Positions 1 through 5,194 of a stretch of DNA of 12,089 nt are shown piece by piece (within the stretch, counting starts at the first letter, position 1; the number at the start of each line of letters is the position of its first letter). The stretch is from Desulfurococcales archaeon (GTDB taxonomy: Archaea; Thermoproteota; Thermoprotei_A; Sulfolobales; Ignisphaeraceae). The position numbers were made by a program, and so were the translations under genes. The stretch covers positions 1 through 12,089 of the forward strand of contig JAMOOB010000159.1 in the NCBI GenBank assembly GCA_027066265.1, given 5' to 3'. The notes under the pieces were generated by a model, which saw only the letters and a program-made list of their open reading frames with translations, was not told the origin of the DNA and made no database searches.

Positions 1-1
1 G

Positions 2-283
2 ACGATCTTCGCCGTAGCTATGAACTTCGTATCGCTCTACCTAGTGGCGGACTTCGCTAGCCTCGTACCATACCTACTCGTTGCATTAGCATTGCCTAGG
101 CTATACAAAGGTAGTAGCAAATTTGTTGGTGCACTCATCGTGGGAATAATCGCTGCATGCAGTAGCCTGTTCCTAATGATGATGGTGGCGTCATCGGAGC
201 CTCAAACCGTTGCTGTAGGAGCTGCGTTAGCGATGATAGTTGCGTTCGTGAGTGCCATACGACGAATAAAAGCGAGGAGATAG
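2..283 (+). CDS. C-terminal part of a polytopic membrane transporter (possibly APC-type permease), cut by window edge
   Basis: The reading frame is already open at base 2, so this is the 3' end of a longer gene; the ATG at 20 is probably internal. The visible ~93 residues are very hydrophobic and form about three membrane segments: one around SLYLVADFASLVPYLLVALA, a second around GALIVGIIAACSSLFLMMMV and a third around AVGAALAMIVAFVSAI. The protein ends in a basic tail (RRIKARR) that would sit in the cytoplasm. The pattern 'SLYL.ADF.SLVPYLL.ALAL' resembles the last helices of amino acid-polyamine-organocation permeases, but this is a weak family call from a fragment. A T-rich stretch follows the stop. 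The substrate cannot be read from what is here. Confidence 0.6.
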   Translation, partial: TIFAVAMNFVSLYLVADFASLVPYLLVALALPRLYKGSSKFVGALIVGIIAACSSLFLMMMVASSEPQTVAVGAALAMIVAFVSAIRRIKARR

Positions 284-297
284 CATCGCGAAATCCA

Positions 298-328
298 ACC
301 CTCTTTCCTTTGTTGAAACAGTTTTTTC
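298..328 (+). terminator. T-rich putative transcription terminator
   Basis: Shortly after the transporter stop there is a pyrimidine-rich run with a TTT, a second TTT and a T6 tract at 322-327. Archaeal RNA polymerase typically stops at such T tracts without needing a hairpin. This is inferred from composition only. Confidence 0.35.
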
Positions 329-424
329 AGTTCGATGAATCCGTGTTCGTGTAGGGCTTCTCGTCGTGATGTTTACGCTAAGCTTTCTAACGTTCGTTAT
401 GCATCGAGGTGCTTGGGCAACGAG

Positions 425-814
425 ATGATAGACGTGATCGTTGCTAGAATGAAGGTTGAGAGCTGTGGATACGAAGCGCTAGATATCACGGAGAACGTGA
501 GATCGCTAGTCAAGCAGCTAAAGCTCGTTAAGGGTTCGGTGACTCTGTACGCTATCGATAGAGGTTGCTTCGTGGTAGGGATCGAGTACGAACCGAACCT
601 TCTTGCTGATCTCGAAGATTTCATGAAGAGTCTTGGATGCTTCGAACGTAGATCTTCCTGCATAGCGTTGTTCAGCAAGCCTCTCACGATCATCGTGTAC
701 GGTAACGAGCTTCAGCTAGGTGTCTTCAGAAGAATAGTGTTCGTCGATGTATCTAAGGCGAAGGGAATCAAGGAGGTGATACTCGTTGCTGAAGGTATGT
801 TCGAGCATGGTTGA
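425..814 (+). CDS. YjbQ/UPF0047-like protein, divergent paralog A
   Basis: I assign this 129-residue protein to the YjbQ/UPF0047 fold family (some members have secondary thiamine-phosphate synthase activity). The order of family features is kept: an N-terminal strand ending in 'ALDITENV' (residues 18-25), the 'GSVTLYAIDRG' strand, 'EYEPNLLADLEDFM', then 'KPLTIIVYGNELQLGVFRRIVFVDV' split over the last strands (85-109) and a final 'KEVILVAEG'. The family's HTT motif is replaced by D45-R-G-C, and the usual GNAHAHL segment is missing, so the known active site is not present. The ATG at 425 is chosen because it aligns with the family N-terminus; an upstream ATG at 335 would add 30 residues with no resemblance. 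The stop overlaps the start of the next gene by 8 bases, so the two are surely co-translated. Function is unknown; a non-catalytic partner role is an inference. Confidence 0.7.
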   Translation: MIDVIVARMKVESCGYEALDITENVRSLVKQLKLVKGSVTLYAIDRGCFVVGIEYEPNLLADLEDFMKSLGCFERRSSCIALFSKPLTIIVYGNELQLGVFRRIVFVDVSKAKGIKEVILVAEGMFEHG

Positions 815-1184
815 GATCCGTACTCACGGACCGATGAAGTTCTTCGACGTAACCGAAACCCTAGAGAAGTTCGTTGAGAAATGCAACGTGAGTCTCGGAG
901 TACTTAGACTCGATGTTAAGGGAGCTACGCCCGCGTTGCTGCTACTAGATCCTAGCGAAGCTGAGGAACTACTCAAGGTTCTAAGGAAGCTCGTGCCATT
1001 CTCTGGATGGAGACACGGCAATGCATATGCCCATCTATTATCCACCATCCTAACAACATCGTTAACGCTAGCGATAGAGAACAGTAGACTCATCCTCCCA
1101 GAACGCACGCGTGTACTACTGCTCGAAACGCGGAGCGTGTACAACCATAGGAGAACGATCTTCGTAGTCGTAGTAGGTAGATGA
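807..1184 (+). CDS. YjbQ/UPF0047-like protein, paralog B
   Basis: This 125-residue protein is a clearer member of the YjbQ/UPF0047 family. It shows 'IRTHGPMKFFDVTE' at 4-17, the helix 'EAEELLKVLRKLVP' at 51-64, the His-containing 'WRHGNAYAHL' at 68-77 (H70 and H76), and 'AIENSRLIL' at 89-97, which matches the family's 'P..ngrL.LG' turn. The normal HTTA segment reads 'GATPA' (39-43), so one of the expected histidines is absent while the second His motif is kept. The ATG at 807 lies inside the end of the preceding gene (ATGGTTGA overlap) and gives a protein starting right at the first family strand; an alternative TTG start at 786 adds 7 residues. It forms a two-gene unit with its paralog. Known family members act in the cytoplasm as trimers; the substrate here is unknown. 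Confidence 0.78.
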   Translation: MVEIRTHGPMKFFDVTETLEKFVEKCNVSLGVLRLDVKGATPALLLLDPSEAEELLKVLRKLVPFSGWRHGNAYAHLLSTILTTSLTLAIENSRLILPERTRVLLLETRSVYNHRRTIFVVVVGR

Positions 1185-1186
1185 AC

Positions 1187-1205
1187 TCGTCGAGCATCTC
1201 GACGA
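1187..1205 (+). terminator. Perfect 8-bp hairpin just after the YjbQ pair
   Basis: TCGTCGAG (1187-1194) and CTCGACGA (1198-1205) are perfect inverted repeats around a 3-base loop CAT, starting two bases after the stop codon. No T tract follows, so a role in termination or 3'-end protection is only a guess. Confidence 0.4.
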
Positions 1206-1265
1206 TGCGAATCGTATTGCGATCATGTATCGAGGAATCGTAGAGACTCGAATCCCTACCTTGAA

Positions 1266-1301
1266 CAATGGGTGCTACATTGATGATAGCACCTATCATT
1301 G
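1266..1301. repeat. 12-bp bulged inverted repeat in the spacer
   Basis: CAATG+GGTGCTA (1266-1277) pairs with TAGCACC (1287-1293) and CATTG (1297-1301), with a 9-base loop and a 3-base bulge. It lies between the YjbQ pair and the B12-type radical SAM gene, about 70 bases before the latter's TATA box. It could be an RNA hairpin or a protein-binding site on DNA. Confidence 0.45.
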
Positions 1302-1370
1302 CTGTTACTAACATCGTAGACTATGCGTAATATCCGCATCTTAACGTACGAACATTTTTTATGAGCTACG

Positions 1371-1377
1371 TTTATAA
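1371..1377 (+). promoter_or_regulatory. TATA box for the B12-type radical SAM gene
   Basis: TTTATAA is centred about 24 bases before the ATG at 1398, the spacing expected for a leaderless archaeal transcript that starts at the ATG itself. There is no good Shine-Dalgarno match in front of this ATG, which fits. A second T-rich element, TTTTTTATG at 1355-1363, lies further upstream. Confidence 0.6.
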
Positions 1378-1397
1378 TCGTTGAAAAGAGTTCTACG

Positions 1398-3026
1398 ATG
1401 CCCGTAAAGCTCGATCTGGTGATGATTTTGGTAAAGATAATCCTCACAGCTGATCGAGCTGTCTTCACTGATTACCATGGAGCCGATCTCTTCGGTTTCG
1501 GGCTCTGCATGCCTTATCGCTTGGTTCCCAAGTTCGTAGAGTACTTCGTGTTAGCTCCACGCGCACCGACAACAGATGGTGTTCGCGCTAAGTTTGCTCC
1601 CTTAGGACTATGTAAAACCGAGGCTGCTCTTTTAGCAGCTGGGTTCAGACGTGATGAAGTAGCTATAGTTCCTCCGCACGCACTTCCCAAGGCTGTAGAT
1701 AAGGATACGGAGATCGTAGCGATTCATGTACTCGATCCCAAAGGTTTGGCACCCGTTAGCTGGACCCTTAAAATGGTTTCGGGAGGAGGACCAAGCTGTA
1801 CAGAGCTAGAATTCGAGAACTTGATGAAGATCGTGCTTGATCTTAAGAAGAGGTACAAGTTCAAGATCGTTGTTGGAGGCCCTGGGGTTTGGCAATTAAG
1901 AGGATGGGAGGATCGGTACGAGATAGATGTTTTATTCGATGGCGAGTCCGAAATCACGTTTCCGATAATAGTCAAAAAGATTCTGAGCGGTGAGGAAGTT
2001 CCTAGGTACGTAAAGGGCGAAGCTCCTCCTCCAGAATCGATACCGCTCATCGTGACGCCTTCCAGGAATGGGTTGGTTCAGATAACTAGGGGATGTCCGC
2101 GAAGATGTAGGTTTTGCAGTCCTACGATGTGGAAATTCCGTTCGATACCCCTGGATGCTATCCTCAAAGAGGTAGAGTTCAATCTTAGATCGGGTATCAA
2201 AGGAGTTGGCCTAGTGACCGAGGATGTTCTTCTCTACGGTGCTAGAGGTCTTGAACTTAATCCCGATGCAATCAAGAAGCTATTCGATGAGGTTGTATCG
2301 TTAGCATCTAGGTACGGTGTCGATACCGTAGGCTTTAGCCACGTATCGTGTTCGTCAGCGCTCGTAGTAAAGAACGTGGTTAGGTATATAAGCGACGTAC
2401 AAGGATTGTCGAGCGATAGACCTCTGTTTCCGCAAGTAGGGTTGGAGTCCGGTAGTCCAAGAATCGTTGATAGATATTTCAGAGGTAAAGCGTATCCATG
2501 GAGACCTGAGGATTGGCCGAATATCGTTGTAGAAGCTTCGAAGCTCTTCAACGATGTGTATTGGTATCCGTGCTATACGTACATAGTTGGATTTCCGGAC
2601 GCACAACCCGATGACTATGTCAAGACGACGGAGCTTCTCGATAGGCTCAGAGACGAGGGATTCAAGGGATGGACCTTCCCACTGCTACTTATACCCATGG
2701 GCGGAACACTTGTTGAAAAGGAGGCTCGGTTCCTACAACTAAGGTCGTTGCCTAGAGAAGCAATTGACTGCATCGTCGAAGGTTGGAGGCTAAGCTTAAG
2801 ATTCTCGAAAGGCATACTAAGTAAGCTCATCAAGACGAGGAACCCTATCGTCAACAGAATTCTAGTGAAACTCTCCGAAAAAGCTATTCAAGCAATGGAG
2901 TACTGGATCGAGGGGATTAGCAGAGAAGGTATTGATATCATAGAGAAACAGTTCAGTAAGGTGAGCATTAGGAATAGTACAGCTCTAGCCAAGACCGTGG
3001 CTAGCGCGGTAATACTTAGAAGGTAA
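1398..3026 (+). CDS. B12-binding-type radical SAM protein
   Basis: The 542-residue protein has the two-part layout of cobalamin-binding-type radical SAM enzymes. Residues ~100-215 look like the Rossmann-type B12-binding domain: 'EIVAIHVLDPKGL' at 105-117, 'KIVVGGPGVWQL' at 156-167 and 'IDVLFDGESEITFP' at 176-189. I see no clear DxHxxG base-off histidine, so cobalamin may bind weakly or not at all. The radical SAM core starts with 'ITRGCPRRCRFCSP': C233, C237 and C240 form the CX3CX2C motif that binds the 4Fe-4S cluster. Further core strands include 'VGLESGSPRIVDRYF' and 'YTYIVGFPDAQPDDY', typical of the Elp3/MiaB-like core. It is cytoplasmic and monocistronic, with its own TATA box. Family members methylate or rearrange unreactive carbons; the substrate here cannot be deduced. 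The family call is firm, the function is open. Confidence 0.85.
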   Translation: MPVKLDLVMILVKIILTADRAVFTDYHGADLFGFGLCMPYRLVPKFVEYFVLAPRAPTTDGVRAKFAPLGLCKTEAALLAAGFRRDEVAIVPPHALPKAVDKDTEIVAIHVLDPKGLAPVSWTLKMVSGGGPSCTELEFENLMKIVLDLKKRYKFKIVVGGPGVWQLRGWEDRYEIDVLFDGESEITFPIIVKKILSGEEVPRYVKGEAPPPESIPLIVTPSRNGLVQITRGCPRRCRFCSPTMWKFRSIPLDAILKEVEFNLRSGIKGVGLVTEDVLLYGARGLELNPDAIKKLFDEVVSLASRYGVDTVGFSHVSCSSALVVKNVVRYISDVQGLSSDRPLFPQVGLESGSPRIVDRYFRGKAYPWRPEDWPNIVVEASKLFNDVYWYPCYTYIVGFPDAQPDDYVKTTELLDRLRDEGFKGWTFPLLLIPMGGTLVEKEARFLQLRSLPREAIDCIVEGWRLSLRFSKGILSKLIKTRNPIVNRILVKLSEKAIQAMEYWIEGISREGIDIIEKQFSKVSIRNSTALAKTVASAVILRR

Positions 3027-3099
3027 ACGTGCTCCACAAGTTGTTTTCCAGACATTGCTAGAAGTATCAACTTTGTGCACAACACGATTATGCCGAGCG

Positions 3100-3660
3100 A
3101 GGAGAAGCACCGTAGTGCTACGATTACGTAAGAAATTCCATAACGAGGGAATTGATTCAAGTCTTGAATACGTTGAGAAGGCTAGAGGCTGAGGGATCGG
3201 CACCAACGTTCGTATCATGGCTACCTAACAATACCTGTAGCACCGCACCCGCTCTCGCCTCAGCCATATACTTCAGCAACGATTCGTTTAGTGCGCATCT
3301 TCGTGATGATGTACGAGTTCGTAGGTTACTACGGTCGAAGATACCGAAATACATCGCTGAAACGATCGTGAGTCTACTTGGGGTACGGGCTGATCGTGGA
3401 AAGAAGCGATCGAGAGCTACTTGAAGGAGAGGAGTGAGAATAACAAGTTCGAATATGCTTCCAGGCTAACGCTAATCATCGAACCAAAGAGGAGAACCCC
3501 TTAACGGAAAGGATGTGCATTGTTGAGGTACAACCCATAGCGCTCGTCAGTACCGATTTAGGAAGAGTAGGGGGAAGTTCTCGTTCATAACGGTGGTCGA
3601 AGCGATATTCCACTGCTTCTCGAATTAGATCTACGATATACGGTTGATTAATTGAGAAGC
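3100..3660 (+). pseudogene. Unrecognised decayed coding remnant (frame-shifted pieces)
   Basis: No intact gene is convincing here, but protein-like pieces follow one another in different frames of the plus strand. The longest (TTG at 3152 to stop at 3424) encodes 90 residues, including 'LNTLRRLEAEGSAPTFVSWL' and 'LRSKIPKYIAETIVSLLGV'. A second piece in another frame, from about 3403 to 3500, reads 'EAIESYLKERSENNKFEYAS' and continues to 'LTLIIEPKRRTP'. A third, from about 3502, reads 'TERMCIVEVQPIALVSTDLG'. Two frameshifts would join them into one plausible helical protein, so I read this as a broken gene of unknown family. The 90-residue reading frame could instead be a real small gene; it has no obvious ribosome binding site or TATA box. 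Confidence 0.35.
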
Positions 3661-3803
3661 TTCTCCGATGATCTACACCTCTAGATTTACATTTCCTACT
3701 ACTTATTCGCAACCATGCTGAAGAACAACGTAATAATGTTCGGGGCACTGCTAAGTAGAGATGAAGGGTCATCGTTGTGTAACCACACTAAGGTAATAAC
3801 ATT
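3661..3803. other. Non-coding stretch between two gene remnants
   Basis: I see no supported gene here. A short frame from an ATG at about 3716 gives 32 residues without recognisable features. A minus-strand reading frame covering 3476-3772 has no protein-like pattern. Confidence 0.5.
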
Positions 3804-4444
3804 ATGCTGTTAAGCATAGTTGAATATAGTTCAGGTTAGCTTAGGATTAGGCTAGGAGAATGTTTGACCTATTTAAATGGAGCTCCCTAGAACTACTAAC
3901 TAGGAAGAATAGACAACTAGATTATGGCGAGGAAATACTTCTTGGACTACTAGAGCCTACTTCGGGTAAAAATTTTCGTCCTAGGTGGAAGGCTTAGTGA
4001 GAACAAGGAAGCTTAGGAGCAGAGTTGGTGCTATCCTAGAGGGTGACGGTGTATTCTCCCAGCTTGCAGCTTATGAAAAGTAGGGCTCTACGTTAGAATC
4101 TACGAATCGAAGAATGCAATGGAGGGTTAAGGAGGTTATAGAGCTTGCTGGACTTAGCGAGGCTAGGGATGTAAGGGTTAGATACTTCTCCTAGAGGTAC
4201 GAGGAAGAAAGTTAGCACTTGTTAGAGCGTTAACTCATAGTTCTGATGTTCTCCTCTACGAGCCCGCTCTAGGCTTAAATGTTGAGGGGTAGGCTTTGAT
4301 GAATGAGGAGTCTTAATTACTAAGATTTATTCTAAGGAGAACGAGGTAACAGTTATACTCTACGTGATCTCGAGGGGGTTAAGAAAGTATGTTCTCAAGG
4401 TGATACCGCTAGTGGAAGGTAAGGTGTTAATTAAGGTTAGCTAG
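3804..4444 (+). pseudogene. Broken ABC-transporter ATPase (DrrA/ABC-2 type)
   Basis: All landmark pieces of an ABC ATPase occur in the right order and at roughly normal spacing, but in alternating frames with many stops. From 3840 a frame reads 'LRIRLGECLTYLNGA', the strand leading into Walker A. Near 3909 a frame reads 'E*TTRLWRG', which looks like GKTT with Gly and Lys codons mutated (aag to tag). At 3935-3970 follows 'ILLGLLEPTSGK'; at 4018-4080 'RVGAILEGDGVFSQLAAYEK' (Q-loop region); at 4123-4191 'RVKEVIELAGLSEARDVRV' and 'RYFS' (start of the signature). At 4209-4290 comes 'KLALVRALTHSSDVLLYEPA' then 'LGLNVEG': Walker B with its Asp lost and the D-loop Asp changed to Asn. At 4365-4440 the C-terminal 'RKYVLKVIPLVEGKVLIKVS' remains. 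No partner permease is visible. The gene is dead; its original substrate is unknown. Confidence 0.75.
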
Positions 4445-4450
4445 GTTACA

Positions 4451-4462
4451 ATAAATTTAAAT
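4451..4462 (+). promoter_or_regulatory. TATA box for the 89-residue orphan gene
   Basis: ATAAATTTAAAT is a strong A/T element. Initiation about 26 bases downstream (near 4483) would give a short leader that carries the GGGTG ribosome-binding element at 4486-4490 before the ATG at 4499. Confidence 0.55.
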
Positions 4463-4498
4463 CCGAACATGCTATGTGTTATCGTGGGTGCTGAATAT

Positions 4499-4768
4499 AT
4501 GACGATCTTCAAGAAGAAGCTCACAGAGATGGAAGCCCCTTCAGTGCTTGCTGAAATCATCAGAACCATTATAATCAACTCGGCTATAGATCCACTATCA
4601 ATTATCAAGGAATACATACCTATCCCACTACCCTCGTTGCCCTCACCACCTGGTAAGGAGCAGTTCGCTGATGTAATAGCTAGGGCTATAGCAACAGGAA
4701 TACCTAGAGAGAAAGCGCTAGAAATATTAAGAGAGATCAAGGAGCAGCTAAAAGACTACAAAATCTAA
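4499..4768 (+). CDS. Small hypothetical protein, 89 residues
   Basis: I do not recognise a family. The protein has two parts: an N-terminal region of about 40 residues with basic start (MTIFKKKLTEME) and a hydrophobic amphipathic stretch (LAEIIRTIIINSAIDPLSII), then a proline-rich linker (PIPLPSLPSPPGK, residues 42-54), then a charged C-terminal helix pair ending 'KALEILREIKEQLKDYKI'. No signal peptide or clear membrane anchor is seen. The ATG at 4499 is preferred over one at 4469 because GGGTG lies 8 bases before it and the TATA box fits. It prefers AGA/AGG, ACA and ATA codons, while flanking genes use more CGT/CGA/ACG, which suggests a different origin. It sits alone between a dead ABC ATPase gene and tRNA-Arg. 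The ordered composition and matched signals make it likely real. Confidence 0.6.
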   Translation: MTIFKKKLTEMEAPSVLAEIIRTIIINSAIDPLSIIKEYIPIPLPSLPSPPGKEQFADVIARAIATGIPREKALEILREIKEQLKDYKI

Positions 4769-4798
4769 ATTTCGATCGTACACATCTTCTACCAATAC

Positions 4799-4811
4799 AT
4801 TTATTTTATAT
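4799..4811 (+). promoter_or_regulatory. Strong TATA-like element without an intact gene
   Basis: TTTATTTTATATG is an excellent A/T-rich promoter element. The only reading frame it could serve is the 23-codon frame from GTG at 4853. Confidence 0.35.
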
Positions 4812-4852
4812 GATGTTGAAAGAGAAATTGAAAGCCGATTCTAGGAAATCAT

Positions 4853-4924
4853 GTGAGCACAGAAACTGAGGTTAGACCATTCCTAAAACTAAAAGGAACA
4901 AAGCTCTGTAAAATACTTGGCTAA
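4853..4924 (+). pseudogene. Possible 23-codon gene remnant
   Basis: From GTG at 4853 a short frame reads 'MSTETEVRPFLKLKGTKLCK' followed by 'ILG' and TAA. It looks like the start of a normal soluble protein and has AGGAAA about 10 bases before it, but it stops after 23 residues. The rest of the gene is not found in any frame before the tRNA. It may be a truncated gene or a chance frame. Confidence 0.25.
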
Positions 4925-4981
4925 CTAAAGTCCAGTACCAAACATGTAATCACCTGAAACCATGCGAACAAGCTATTTATG

Positions 4982-5059
<78 letters not shown>

Positions 5060-5081
5060 GATGTAATGGTTTTGTGGAAGG

Positions 5082-5088
5082 TATTTAT
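5082..5088 (-). promoter_or_regulatory. TATA box for tRNA-Arg
   Basis: On the minus strand this reads ATAAATA, centred 26 bases before the mature 5' end of tRNA-Arg, the canonical archaeal distance. Confidence 0.65.
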
Positions 5089-5151
5089 CGTGTTGTCGTC
5101 GTGCCGTTTTTCTGGGGGTTCTTAACGTTGTTGGTTGCGATGTTTGTTACG

Positions 5152-5158
5152 CTTATTA
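5152..5158 (+). promoter_or_regulatory. TATA-like element for hppA
   Basis: CTTATTA is the best A/T element before hppA. Initiation near 5182 would leave a ~13-base leader that contains AGGTGG (5185-5190), a ribosome binding site four bases before the ATG at 5195. Confidence 0.45.
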
Positions 5159-5194
5159 CCGGTTGCCTCGCGTTCTCTGGGTCTAGGTGGTGCT

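Noticed and set aside
335..424. Upstream ATG adding 30 residues to the first YjbQ-like gene
   Set aside because: The extra residues are Arg/Cys/Ser-rich and do not match the family; the ATG at 425 aligns with the family N-terminus.
1278..1290. C box-like TTGATGA in the spacer
   Set aside because: The first base is not a purine and no CTGA follows at a suitable distance.
3476..3772. 98-residue minus-strand frame in the gene-poor region
   Set aside because: No ordered domain pattern, no promoter or ribosome binding site, and better protein-like pieces lie on the plus strand.
3027..4980. Second copy of the tRNA-Arg 3' end as an attachment site
   Set aside because: No stretch matching the T arm or acceptor sequence was found by eye in this interval on either strand.
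5135..5194. TTG start extending hppA by 20 residues
   Set aside because: The added residues do not resemble pyrophosphatase N-termini, while the ATG at 5195 has AGGTGG at good spacing and begins at the first membrane helix.
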